Origin: Caulobacter segnis
GTDB taxonomy: Bacteria > Pseudomonadota > Alphaproteobacteria > Caulobacterales > Caulobacteraceae
Length of the DNA stretch: 64,000 nucleotides
Assembly: GCF_019931575.1 (NCBI RefSeq)
Contig: NZ_CP082923.1
Span: 434,001-498,000, forward strand
Reading direction: 5' to 3'
Part shown: in pieces, positions 1 through 10,485 of the stretch
Position numbering within the stretch: the stretch's first letter is position 1
Layout of the letters: each line of letters begins with the position of its first letter
Position numbers and translations under genes: made by a program
The notes under the pieces: model-generated
What the model was told of the DNA's origin: nothing
Database searches by the model: none
What the model saw: only the letters and a program-made list of their open reading frames with translations

Positions 1-357
1 GACCTTCAGGCGCGGGCCGCGCACCAGCTCGACGGCGGCGTTGGCCACGCCGTGACGCTGGTCCAGATAGCGGTGGAAGGCGCGGATCGACGACAGGGCC
101 TGGGCGATCGAGCGCGGGGCCAGGGCGTCCTCGCCCTGTCTGCGGAAGGCCAGGTAGCCGCGCAGGTCGGCGGTCGAGATTTCGCCCATGGCGGAAAGGC
201 TCACGGCCTCGCCCCGATGCCGCTCCAGGAAGTTCAGATAGGCCAGGACGTTGTCGCCATAGGCCCGCACCGTGCGCGGCGAGGCCCGGCGCTCCAGCGT
301 CAGGTAGTCCAGCCAGGCGGCGTAGGCCTGGCGCCCAGACCTGACGCCTGGCGTCAT
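1..357 (-). CDS. xerC: Tyrosine recombinase XerC, N-terminal part (runs off the window)
   Basis: The first 119 residues read as the SAM-like core-binding domain of a XerC/XerD recombinase: an N-terminal Y-x-x-W-L-D-Y-L-T-L-E-R helix, then R-A-S-P-R-T-V-R-A-Y and an I-R-A-F-H-R-Y-L segment. XerC and XerD resolve chromosome dimers at dif during division. The catalytic domain lies outside the window, so the R-H-R-Y residues cannot be checked. The ATG overlaps the stop of the upstream DUF484 gene as ATGA, so the two are co-transcribed, an order common in proteobacteria. XerC is preferred over XerD because of the DUF484 neighbour. Confidence 0.9.
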   Translation of the reverse strand, partial: MTPGVRSGRQAYAAWLDYLTLERRASPRTVRAYGDNVLAYLNFLERHRGEAVSLSAMGEISTADLRGYLAFRRQGEDALAPRSIAQALSSIRAFHRYLDQRHGVANAAVELVRGPRLKV

Positions 358-1031
358 AGGACGGGCCAGCGCTCGGCCGTGCGCTCGACGACGCGGGCCA
401 GGAAGTTGACCAGCTCGGCGCCCATGTCCGGTGTGAAGCCTTCGGGATCCTTGGAGCCGAAGGCGATGAGGGCCTCGCGACGCGGCTCCCAGATGGCCAT
501 GCGGACCAGGGCCATGCTGCGGATGGTCTCAGCGCGGTCGCCGAACAGCGGCAGGGCCGGGGCGAAGAAGCCCATGCGGGCGATCGGCGCCTCGCCCACG
601 ATCATGTCGACCTGGCCCTCGGCCAGGGCGAACCAGCCGGCCGGGACGCGGCTGGGACCTTCCAGGGCGACGATGCCGGCAGTCAGGCCGAAGCGCAGCA
701 TCGCCATTTCGTCGACGCGACGGGCGAGGTCGGCGTGATTGCGGGCGTCGAGCATGTCGATCACCGCGGCGTGGGTCTGCGCCTGGGCCGAATAGTTGGC
801 GCGGGCGTTGGCCTCGATCGCCTGGCGGACGCTGGCCTCGCGCTGGTGGGCGGCGGCGGCGCGGGCCAGGGCGGCGGGGCCGAAATCGATGACGTTGGCC
901 GCGTCGACCCGCAGGCCCAGCTCGCCCAGCAGGTTCTCGTCCTGGCGCAGGAATTCCGGCTGGACGCGCAGGAAGTCGCGCACGCTTTCCGCGTCGACGG
1001 GTTTCCTGTTGGCGTTCGTCGCGTCGCTCAT
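354..1031 (-). CDS. DUF484 family protein
   Basis: A soluble protein of about 225 residues with the DUF484 layout: an N-terminal V-R-D-F-L-R-x-x-P-E-F-L stretch, a helical linker near residues 50-90, and a GAF-like domain. DUF484 genes usually sit directly upstream of xerC, as here, but their function is not established. I place the start at the ATG giving M-S-D-A-T-N rather than an ATG six codons further up (position 1049), because the upstream part looks untranslated. The gene diverges from priA across about 125 bases. Confidence 0.82.
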   Translation of the reverse strand: MSDATNANRKPVDAESVRDFLRVQPEFLRQDENLLGELGLRVDAANVIDFGPAALARAAAAHQREASVRQAIEANARANYSAQAQTHAAVIDMLDARNHADLARRVDEMAMLRFGLTAGIVALEGPSRVPAGWFALAEGQVDMIVGEAPIARMGFFAPALPLFGDRAETIRSMALVRMAIWEPRREALIAFGSKDPEGFTPDMGAELVNFLARVVERTAERWPVL

Positions 1032-1156
1032 CGTCATCCCCACCGGCAAAAAGACTCTCCGTCCCGATGAAGCGCCAAGACGGTTAATGTCCGCTTGATG
1101 ATGATGCGCGCGCCGCTCTCGACCTGGGGACGGTTTGGCGGCAAAAGCATCCGGCC

Positions 1157-3316
<2,160 letters not shown>

Positions 3317-3320
3317 ACCT

Positions 3321-3339
3321 TCCTCCTAGCGGGGGAGGA
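3321..3339. terminator. Small hairpin between convergent priA and MFS genes
   Basis: TCCTCC and GGAGGA form a 6-bp stem in the 25-base gap between the two convergent stop codons, followed by a short T run in the plus direction. It is weak as an intrinsic terminator but is the only candidate at this junction. Confidence 0.35.
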
Positions 3340-3341
3340 TT

Positions 3342-4925
3342 TCAGTTCGTCGGCTCGGCCTTTTCCAGGACCGGCGCGTCGCCCACCGGCTGGCGGGCGC
3401 GCAAGGGCACGGCGGGGATCATCAGGATGGCCGCCAGGCCCGCGGCGACCACGAACAGGGCCGCGACCATCACGCCGCTCACCGCATGGACCAGGGCGGC
3501 CTGCAGCACCGGATCGGCGTGGGCGGCCTCGCCCTTGGCCGCGGCCTGCACCGCCATGCCTTCCAGTTTGCCCAGATCCAGCCCGCCACCTGGCAGGTTG
3601 GCCAGGCGCGCGGTCAGCAGCGTCCCGGCCAGGGCCGCGCCGACGGTCGAGCCGATCTGGCGGAAGAACTGGTTGGAGCTGGTGGCCACGCCCAGATCGC
3701 GCGGGTCGACGGCGTTTTGGGTGGCGATGTTGAACAGGCTCTGGCCCGGTCCCAGGCCCAGGCCCACGAAGGCCAGCAGCAGGCACAGCAGCGGCAGGCT
3801 GGTGATCTTGGACAGGTCGTGCAGCAGGAACACCGCGACCAGCAGGGTCGAGGCCCCGGCGATCATGAACGGCTTGTACTTGCCGGTCTTGGTGACCAGC
3901 TGGCCGGCGATGGTGCTGCCCACGATCAGGCCGGCCATCAGCGGCAGCATGGTCATGCCGCTGACCGTGGCCGGCACGCCCCGGCCCAGCTGCAGGAACA
4001 GCGGCAGGAACATCACCACGCCCATGAAGGCCATGGAGATCAGGAAGCCGGCGGTGTTGGCGGTGGTGAACACCTTGTTCTGGAACAGGTGCATCGGCAG
4101 GATCGGGTTACTCACCCGGGTCTCGACGAAGACGAAGGCGGCCAGCGACACGGCGGCCAGGGCGAACAGGCCAAGGCTCCGCGGCGAGCCCCAGGCGAAG
4201 TTGTGCCCGCCCAGGCTCAGCACCAGCAGCAGGGGCACGAAGGCGCAGATCAGGAGGGCCGCGCCCAGGAAGTCGATCTTGCCCGCGCGGCGATGCTCCA
4301 GCGGCGGCATCTTCACGATGACCATGAACAGCGAGAGCAGGCTGAGCGGCAGGTTGACGTAGAACACCCAGCGCCAGCCGGCGACCGTGTGGGTCCCGAC
4401 CTGCACCGTGCCGTGGTCGGTGAAGTAGCCGCCGATGATGGGGCCCAGCACGCTGGCCAGGCCGAAGACCGAGCCGAAGATCCCGGCGAACTTGCCCCGC
4501 TCGCGCGGCGGATAGAGGTCGGCGATGATGGCGAAGGCGGTGGTGAACAGCGCCCCGCCGCCGATCCCCTGCAGGGCGCGGAAGACGATCAGCTGGACCA
4601 TGCCCGGCACGCCCAGGATGGTCCCGAACTCGCCCGAGATCCCCGACAGCCACGAACCGGCCAGGAAGATGCTGATGCCGGTGATCAACACGGGCTTGCG
4701 GCCGAAGATGTCGCCCAGCTTGCCCCAGATCGGCACCATGACCGTCGAGGTCAGCAGGTAGGCGGTGGTCACCCACGAATAGAGATTGAGGCCGTTCAGC
4801 TCGGAGATGATCCGCGGCATGGCCGTCGAGACGATCGTCTGGTCCAGGGCGCTGAGCAGGAAGACGATCATCAGCGCCGCCAGGGTGGTGCGGCGCTCGG
4901 TGTCGGTGAAGGTCTGGGAGGTCAT
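3342..4925 (-). CDS. MFS drug exporter, DHA2 (EmrB/QacA) family
   Basis: A 527-residue membrane protein with about 14 hydrophobic segments, the topology of DHA2 H+-antiporters. Family signs are L-D-Q-T-I-V-S-T-A-M-P-R-I in the first helix and motif A G-K-L-G-D-I-F-G-R-K-P after helix 2. The R-A-L-Q-G-I-G-G-G-A segment in helix 4 also fits. It probably extrudes hydrophobic or cationic compounds from the cytoplasm, but the substrate cannot be read from sequence. No membrane-fusion protein (EmrA) lies next to it, so it may work alone. It follows terC on the same strand, with a 13-bp inverted repeat in the 76-base gap just before its ATG. Confidence 0.9.
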   Translation of the reverse strand: MTSQTFTDTERRTTLAALMIVFLLSALDQTIVSTAMPRIISELNGLNLYSWVTTAYLLTSTVMVPIWGKLGDIFGRKPVLITGISIFLAGSWLSGISGEFGTILGVPGMVQLIVFRALQGIGGGALFTTAFAIIADLYPPRERGKFAGIFGSVFGLASVLGPIIGGYFTDHGTVQVGTHTVAGWRWVFYVNLPLSLLSLFMVIVKMPPLEHRRAGKIDFLGAALLICAFVPLLLVLSLGGHNFAWGSPRSLGLFALAAVSLAAFVFVETRVSNPILPMHLFQNKVFTTANTAGFLISMAFMGVVMFLPLFLQLGRGVPATVSGMTMLPLMAGLIVGSTIAGQLVTKTGKYKPFMIAGASTLLVAVFLLHDLSKITSLPLLCLLLAFVGLGLGPGQSLFNIATQNAVDPRDLGVATSSNQFFRQIGSTVGAALAGTLLTARLANLPGGGLDLGKLEGMAVQAAAKGEAAHADPVLQAALVHAVSGVMVAALFVVAAGLAAILMIPAVPLRARQPVGDAPVLEKAEPTN

Positions 4926-4935
4926 CGAAGCCCTA

Positions 4936-4975
4936 GGGAGCGTGATAGCCGGGGCCGCCGACCTATCACGCTCCC
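4936..4975. promoter_or_regulatory. Perfect 13-bp inverted repeat before the MFS exporter
   Basis: GGGAGCGTGATAG is repeated in inverted orientation after a 14-base spacer, ending 11 bases before the exporter ATG. No T run follows on the minus strand, so it is a poor intrinsic terminator. The GTGATAG/CTATCAC halves could be an operator for a local repressor such as a TetR or MarR protein, or a leader hairpin that sequesters the start region. No regulator gene is adjacent. Confidence 0.5.
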
Positions 4976-5001
4976 AGGGTCCGAAGTAGAGCCTTGTTCG
5001 C

Positions 5002-5790
5002 CTAGTGCTCCTTCTTGGTCCCGCGCTTGCGGGCCAGCATGTTCAGGCCCTCGACGCCGGCCGAGAAGGCCATGGCCGTGTAGATGTAGCCCTTGGGCAC
5101 ATGGGCGCCGAAGCCCTCGGCGATCAGCACGGTGCCGATCATCAGCAGGAAGCCCAGGGCCAGCATGACCACGGTCGGGTTGTTGTTGATGAAGTTGGCC
5201 AGCGGGTCGGCGGCCAGCAGCATCACGGTGACGGCGGCGATCACGGCGATGATCATGATCGGCAGGTGATCGGTCATGCCGACGGCGGTCAGGATCGAGT
5301 CGATCGAGAACACCAGGTCCAGCAGGATGATCTGGAAGATCGCCGAGCCGACGTTGGAGATGACCTGGGTGGCCTTGTCCTTCTCCAGCACGTCGTCGCT
5401 CTTGCCGGGGTCGACCGTGTGGTGGATCTCCTTGGTCGCCTTCCAGATAAGGAAGGCGCCGCCGGCGATCAGGATCAGGTCACGCCACGAGAAGGCGGTC
5501 TCGAAGCCCGGCTCGCCGTGCGAACCGACGGGGCCGTTGATGCCCAGGTCGAAGACCGGGGCGGTCAAGCCGACGATGAAGGCGATGGTCGATAGCAGGA
5601 CCAGGCGCATGATCAGCGCCAGCGAGATGCCGATGCGGCGGACCCTGGTCCGGTGCTCGGGCGGCAGCTTGTTGGACAGGATCGAAATGAAGACCAGGTT
5701 GTCGATCCCCAGAACCACTTCCATCACCACCAGGGTCACCAAGGCGGCCCAGGCGGCCGGGTCGGTGACGAGGCCAAGGAGTTCTGTCAT
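5002..5790 (-). CDS. TerC family integral membrane protein
   Basis: A 262-residue protein with about seven membrane segments and the TerC signature acidic motifs in helices: E-V-V-L-G-I-D-N near residue 25 and D-L-V-F-S-I-D-S-I near residue 160. TerC/Alx proteins export metal ions, notably manganese, and loading of secreted metalloproteins has been proposed for some. The C-terminal tail is basic (R-K-R-G-T-K-K). The upstream leader was checked for a yybP-ykoY manganese riboswitch and none was recognised. Confidence 0.9.
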   Translation of the reverse strand: MTELLGLVTDPAAWAALVTLVVMEVVLGIDNLVFISILSNKLPPEHRTRVRRIGISLALIMRLVLLSTIAFIVGLTAPVFDLGINGPVGSHGEPGFETAFSWRDLILIAGGAFLIWKATKEIHHTVDPGKSDDVLEKDKATQVISNVGSAIFQIILLDLVFSIDSILTAVGMTDHLPIMIIAVIAAVTVMLLAADPLANFINNNPTVVMLALGFLLMIGTVLIAEGFGAHVPKGYIYTAMAFSAGVEGLNMLARKRGTKKEH

Positions 5791-6457
5791 CGGGTCTCTC
5801 TAAGGTTTGTCGGGAGGAAGATCGTTCGCGTACGCATACATGTAACACAGGCCAGATAGGCGGGTAACGCCGATCTTTCCACCCTCGGGGTCGAAAACGC
5901 ATCGCGAGGGTCTGGGCGTCGCCGCCATGAAGCCCTCGGACGTCGCGCGGCGTCCAGGTCGATTCCCCGCCCGGCTCGGCGTTTACGGCGCCGCTTTATT
6001 GGGCATGGCCACGCTTGGCGGCGTGCAATCGGTTGCCTCGAAAGTGGCCGTCGGCATGGTTTTCTGGGGATAAGTTCGCGGGCCGGAAAGCCTCTTCGCG
6101 AGGGGTTTCGACTTTGCTGGACAACAGCTCTTTCGCCGCCTCCGACAGATCACCTTTCGGACCCCAGTGATCTGCTTTTCGTGCAAGGTCTCGGCGGATA
6201 ATTCCCTGCGTGAGGTCTTCAATATCCAGGGTGACAAGTCGTCGCGTCTGCTCTGAGCCGCGATTGCCGCCAACCTGCTCTGATCGTCCGGAGCCCCCGT
6301 CATGTCATAGAAAACCCGTGCCGCGCGCCCATGAAGACCTGGGTTTTCAGACGGAAATGGCGCCGTTTGACGTTCGCAAGTGCGGCATAAAGACTCTTTT
6401 CACGTCTTCCTGAGAGGGTTAAGCCTTAGCCCAGTGACGCGGGGGAGTACCCACAGC
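5791..6457. other. 667-base stretch without a confident gene
   Basis: This region separates terC from the CHAP gene and has lower GC than its neighbours. On the minus strand one frame stays open from about 6304 to a TAA at 5996 and encodes a protein-like stretch (D-I-E-D-L-T-Q-G-I-I, then K-A-D-H-W-G-P-K-G), but it has no ATG, GTG or TTG near its beginning. A second minus frame (5983-6303) has an ATG but a composition unlike a real protein. I see no tRNA, riboswitch or repeat. It may hold a decayed small gene plus the promoters of terC and the CHAP gene. Confidence 0.4.
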
Positions 6458-7165
6458 ATGACGAAACGGACGAGGACCCTTCTGGGTTCCCTGGCCGCTG
6501 CCGCCATGATCAGCCTCGTGCCGATGTCCGGCGCGAATGCTGACGGCTACTGGCAGTGCGTTCCGTTCGCGCGTCTGATGTCGGGCATCCAGATCTTCGG
6601 TGACGCCCGCACGTGGTGGACCCAAGCCGCCGGCAAGTACGACACGGGCTCGGTCCCGAAGATCGGCTCGGTGCTCTCGTTCAAGCCTACCGCCCGCATG
6701 AACCTCGGCCACGTGGCGTTCGTCAGCCAGGTGCTCACCGACCGGGTCATCCAGGTCACCCACGCCAACTGGTCGATCATCGAGGGCGATCGCGGCCAGA
6801 TAGAAAAGGACGTCACCGTCGTCGACGTCTCGCCCAACGGCGACTGGACCGAGGTCAAGGTCTGGTACGACCCGATCCGTGATCTCGGCACCACGGTCTA
6901 TCCGACCAACGGCTTCATCTATCAGGACGCCCAGGCGACCAAGATCGCCATGGCCACCAGCAAGATCGCCATGGCCCAGAACGCCGTGGTCTCGGCCGCC
7001 AAGCAGGCCGCCAACCAAGTGGCTTCGTCGGTCCGAGCCTCGCCGCTGGACATCATCGGCCAGGCCGCCGACTCGACCGATCGTATCGCCGCCCTGATCG
7101 AGGCCGCCGCTGGTGGCGGTTCGTCCTCGAACGACAATAGCAACAAGCCGAACGCTCCCCGTTAA
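6458..7165 (+). CDS. Secreted CHAP-domain (cysteine amidohydrolase/peptidase) protein
   Basis: A 235-residue exported protein. The start M-T-K-R-T-R-T-L-L-G-S follows a strong GGGGGAG site and opens a typical signal peptide that ends near A-N-A. The mature protein begins D-G-Y-W-Q-C-V-P-F-A-R, where the cysteine is the predicted CHAP nucleophile. L-G-H-V-A-F-V supplies the histidine and T-H-A-N-W the third polar residue. CHAP enzymes usually cut peptidoglycan peptides. The last 90 residues form an Ala-rich helical tail followed by a Ser/Asn-rich end with no recognised domain. An upstream ATG at 6380 would place 26 unlikely residues before the signal peptide. Confidence 0.82.
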   Translation: MTKRTRTLLGSLAAAAMISLVPMSGANADGYWQCVPFARLMSGIQIFGDARTWWTQAAGKYDTGSVPKIGSVLSFKPTARMNLGHVAFVSQVLTDRVIQVTHANWSIIEGDRGQIEKDVTVVDVSPNGDWTEVKVWYDPIRDLGTTVYPTNGFIYQDAQATKIAMATSKIAMAQNAVVSAAKQAANQVASSVRASPLDIIGQAADSTDRIAALIEAAAGGGSSSNDNSNKPNAPR

Positions 7166-7229
7166 GGCGCGAGCGCGTTGACCTTGAGCACGGGCCGGGG
7201 CACACCCGACCCGCAGCAGGGACGGCGTC

Positions 7230-8189
7230 ATGCTTAGAATCCTACGTCACGGCGCTCCGGGCTTCGAATCCGGCGGCCTGTCGCCCGACTGGCGGGTGCC
7301 GGCCGACGCCGTCTGGATCGAGCTGGTCGATCCCACCCGCGCCGAGGAAGTCGCCGTCGAGCAGTCGATCGGCCTGCTGTTGCCCACCCGTGAAGAGATG
7401 GCCGAGATCGAGGCCTCCTCGCGCCTCTACCAGGAGGACGGCGGCACGTTCATGACCGCCACGGTGCTGGTCAACGCCGACGGCGACCTGCCGACCGCCG
7501 CGCCGGTCACCTTCGTCCTGGCCGGGGCGCGCCTGGTCACCATCCGCTATGTCGAACCGCGCGCTTTCTCAGTGTTCGCCGCCCAGGCCGAGCGCCAGCC
7601 CAGCCTGTGTCCGAACGGCCTGCAGACGTTCCTGGGCCTGCTGGACGCCATCGTCGACCGCACCGCCGACATCCTCGAGCGCACGGCCGCCGAGGTCGAG
7701 GTGCAGTCGCGCGCCATCTTCAGCCGCCCGCGCGGCGCGGCGTTCGAGCAGATCCTGAACCGCCTGGGCCGGGCCCAGAACATCAATTCCAAGGCGCGCG
7801 ACAGCCTGGTCAGCCTGGCCCGCCTGCTCAGCTTCGCGGCCCTGGCCGAACAGTTCGACGGCTCCAAGGAGCTGCGCGACCACCTCAAGTCGCTGCAGCG
7901 CGACGTCCAGTCGATCACCGACCATTCCAGCTACCTGGCCGGCAACATCACCTTCCTGCTCGACGCGGCCCTGGGGCTGATCAACATCGAGCAGAACTCG
8001 ATCTTCAAGGTGTTCTCGGTCTTCTCGGTGATCTTCCTGCCGCCGACCCTGATCGCCGGGATCTACGGCATGAACTTCGAGCACATGCCCGAGCTGCGCT
8101 GGATCGAGGGCTATCCGATCGCCATTGGCCTGATGTTCCTGGCCGCCGGCGCGCCGCTGCTGTGGTTCAAGCGCAAGGGCTGGCTGTAG
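7230..8189 (+). CDS. CorA-family magnesium/divalent cation transporter
   Basis: A 319-residue CorA-type channel protein: a soluble N-terminal alpha/beta domain, long helices across residues 130-250, then two C-terminal membrane helices. The pore signature Y-G-M-N-F sits between them, near residue 283. The homopentamer would sit in the inner membrane and import Mg2+ (or move Zn2+ in the ZntB branch). The basic C-terminal K-R-K-G-W-L end is typical of the family. A GCAGGGA ribosome site precedes the ATG. Confidence 0.9.
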   Translation: MLRILRHGAPGFESGGLSPDWRVPADAVWIELVDPTRAEEVAVEQSIGLLLPTREEMAEIEASSRLYQEDGGTFMTATVLVNADGDLPTAAPVTFVLAGARLVTIRYVEPRAFSVFAAQAERQPSLCPNGLQTFLGLLDAIVDRTADILERTAAEVEVQSRAIFSRPRGAAFEQILNRLGRAQNINSKARDSLVSLARLLSFAALAEQFDGSKELRDHLKSLQRDVQSITDHSSYLAGNITFLLDAALGLINIEQNSIFKVFSVFSVIFLPPTLIAGIYGMNFEHMPELRWIEGYPIAIGLMFLAAGAPLLWFKRKGWL

Positions 8190-8302
8190 GGACGGAGCTG
8201 CGACTTTCTGTCGCGGTCTGAACCATTGCTTAAAGCTGATCTGGCACGGTGAACGCTGTTTCCGCGTTTTCCTCGCCCTTCCGAGCGCTCCTAGACCGCA
8301 CG

Positions 8303-9538
8303 ATGTCCGATGCCGCGTCTCCGCGACCGAGCCTGATCCGAACCCTGCACGCCTCCGTGGTGCGCGAGGCGGTCGAGGCGCACGTCCGCTACCTGAAGGG
8401 CCTGCCCAAGGGGCGGCGCGCGGTGCTGCAGTACGTCAATCTCAACAACTACGAGCTGGACGGCGTCGACCTGTCGGAAGCCGACCTGACCGGGGCGCTG
8501 CTGGGCGGGGCCTCGCTGCGCGGCGCCAAGCTGACGCGGGCCACCCTCTACGGGACCGACCTGCGCGATTCCGACCTGCGTGACGCCGACCTCTCGCGCT
8601 GCGACATGCGCGGGGCCTGCCTGCGGGGCGCGAACCTGGGCGGGGCGAACCTGGCCAACTGCGACCTGCGCGAGGGCGTCACCGCCGTGCAGGACGACGA
8701 GAAGGGCCTGCGGATCCTGGAGCACTCCAAGCGGCCGGGCGAGCTGGACTACGCCATGCTGCAGGGGGCCAACCTGGCCGGGGCCCAGATGTCGGGCGCC
8801 TTCGCGCGCCAGGCCGATTTCACCGACGCCGACCTCTCGAACGTCACCCTGCAGGGCGCCAGGCTGACCAAGGCCTGCATGGACGGGGCGAACCTGTCCG
8901 GCGCCAACCTGCACAACGCCGAGATGAACCAGGTCTCGCTGCGCCGCGCGGTGATGGTGGGCGTCGACATCAGCGGCGCGGATTTGCGCGACGCCGACCT
9001 GAGCGAGGTGCTGCGCGCCCCGCCGCCGATCATCTATGTCGACGACGAGCCCTTGCATGAGGTGCTGGAGGCGCACGAGCTGTTCTGCAAGTCCGACGGC
9101 CGCGAGGGCAGGGTCGGCAAGCTGGCGGACGTCGACTTCCGTCCGTTGAAGCGCCTCAAGGACCGCCGTCTCAGCGGCCTCAACGCGCCCAAGGCGGTGT
9201 TTTTCGGCATGGACCTGGACGGCGTCCAGCTGCAGGGCGCCAACCTCGCCGGCGCGGACCTGCGCGGGACCAAGCTGCGCGGGGCCGACCTGCGCGGGGC
9301 CCGCCTGGTCGACGCCCAACTGGCGCGCGCGGATCTCACCGGCGCCAAGCTGGGTCCGCTGAAGATCGCCGAGGAGCGGGTGATCCGCACCGACCTGACC
9401 CGCGCCGTGCTGCGCGGGGCCAATCTGGAGGGCGCCAGCGCCCCGCGCGCCCGGCTGATCGAGGCCGACCTGACCCGCGCCAAGCTGGACGGGGCCGACC
9501 TGACGGGCGCCGAAATGCCGGCCGGCTTCAGCGTCTGA
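8303..9538 (+). CDS. Pentapeptide-repeat protein
   Basis: A 411-residue protein built largely of A(D/N)LxG-type pentapeptide repeats in two blocks, about residues 45-240 and 300-405. They should fold as a right-handed quadrilateral beta helix. Between the blocks lies a non-repeat segment of about 60 residues starting P-P-I-I-Y-V-D-D. There is no signal peptide or membrane segment. The function is unknown, since such proteins range from DNA-gyrase mimics to scaffolds. A GTG at 8249 would add 18 residues; I prefer the ATG M-S-D-A-A-S because it leads straight into structured sequence, although neither start has a clear ribosome site. Confidence 0.85.
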   Translation: MSDAASPRPSLIRTLHASVVREAVEAHVRYLKGLPKGRRAVLQYVNLNNYELDGVDLSEADLTGALLGGASLRGAKLTRATLYGTDLRDSDLRDADLSRCDMRGACLRGANLGGANLANCDLREGVTAVQDDEKGLRILEHSKRPGELDYAMLQGANLAGAQMSGAFARQADFTDADLSNVTLQGARLTKACMDGANLSGANLHNAEMNQVSLRRAVMVGVDISGADLRDADLSEVLRAPPPIIYVDDEPLHEVLEAHELFCKSDGREGRVGKLADVDFRPLKRLKDRRLSGLNAPKAVFFGMDLDGVQLQGANLAGADLRGTKLRGADLRGARLVDAQLARADLTGAKLGPLKIAEERVIRTDLTRAVLRGANLEGASAPRARLIEADLTRAKLDGADLTGAEMPAGFSV

Positions 9539-9652
9539 ATCCCCGTCTCCAACGTAAAGGACGTAGGGTTCGTGACTGACATGATCCCGACAACGGACGT
9601 GGCCATCCTGCCCGCGCGGCAGGGGCCGCCCGAACGCGGAGCCGCCGGAACC

Positions 9653-10411
9653 ATGATCCACGCCATCACGCCGATCACGCTGCTGTGCGTGGTCGCCGCC
9701 CTGACCCTGCCCACGGCGGTTCGCGCCCAGGAAAGCCAGAACCGCGCCGTCGTCGGCCTGGCCGGGATCTACGCGCCCGCCTACCAGGGCGCGGACGACT
9801 ATCGCCTGCTGCCGTTCCCGGTGATCGACTTGAAGTATGGTCGCTTCTTCGCCAACGCGCGCCGGGGCGTGGGCGCCGACCTGGTGGACGGCGACACCGT
9901 GGATGTCGGGGCCGGGCTCACCTACGTGCCGGGCTATCGCCGCCGCGACGCGCCCGCCGGCATCGGACGGCTGTCGGGCGGCGCGGGGGCGCGGATCTCC
10001 GCCGACGCGCGCGCCGGCATGGTGATGGCCAGCGTCAGCGCCACCAAGGTGCTGTCGGGCGACGTAGATGGGGCCCTGGTCGATGCGAGCCTGGCCCTGC
10101 CGCTCCGGGCGTCCCCGCGCCTGACCCTGATCCCCAGCGTCTCGGCCACCTGGGCGGATGGGGCCTATACCCGAGCCTATTTCGGCGTCAGCGCGGCCCA
10201 GGCTGCCGCCTCGGGCCTGCCCGCCTACCGGCCGGGCGGCGGGGTCAAGGACGTCTCGGCCTCGCTCAGCGTCAACTATCGCCTGAACGACAAGGTCAGC
10301 CTGGGCGCGACCGGCGTGATCACCAAGCTGACCGGCGACGCCAAGGACAGCCCGATCGTCATCGACGCCACCCAGCCGGCCGCCTTCGTCTCGATGTCGT
10401 ATCGCTTCTAG
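9653..10411 (+). CDS. MipA/OmpV family outer-membrane protein
   Basis: A 252-residue protein with a clear signal peptide ([11 protein letters not shown], cleaved near V-R-A-Q). A beta-barrel-like body follows that ends in the outer-membrane signature M-S-Y-R-F. The opening A-P-x-Y-x-G-A-D-D-Y-R and the repeated alternating hydrophobic strands match MipA/OmpV, a family of small porin-like proteins, some of which scaffold peptidoglycan enzymes. An in-frame ATG at 9572 would put 27 unlikely residues ahead of the signal peptide. Confidence 0.82.
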   Translation: MIHAITPITLLCVVAALTLPTAVRAQESQNRAVVGLAGIYAPAYQGADDYRLLPFPVIDLKYGRFFANARRGVGADLVDGDTVDVGAGLTYVPGYRRRDAPAGIGRLSGGAGARISADARAGMVMASVSATKVLSGDVDGALVDASLALPLRASPRLTLIPSVSATWADGAYTRAYFGVSAAQAAASGLPAYRPGGGVKDVSASLSVNYRLNDKVSLGATGVITKLTGDAKDSPIVIDATQPAAFVSMSYRF

Positions 10412-10485
10412 CGGGCCACGCATTGAGCCTTGCGGCGCGTCTCAACCTCGGTGTTGATGCGCGACTGAACCGTGGGGAGTTTCCG

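Noticed and set aside
5791..5960. yybP-ykoY manganese riboswitch before terC
   Set aside because: No match to the conserved GGGGAGUAG-type core was seen in the leader.
5983..6303. 106-codon minus-strand frame with an ATG
   Set aside because: Composition (many Arg/Cys/Pro) is not protein-like and no motif is present; the overlapping frame is more plausible but lacks a start.
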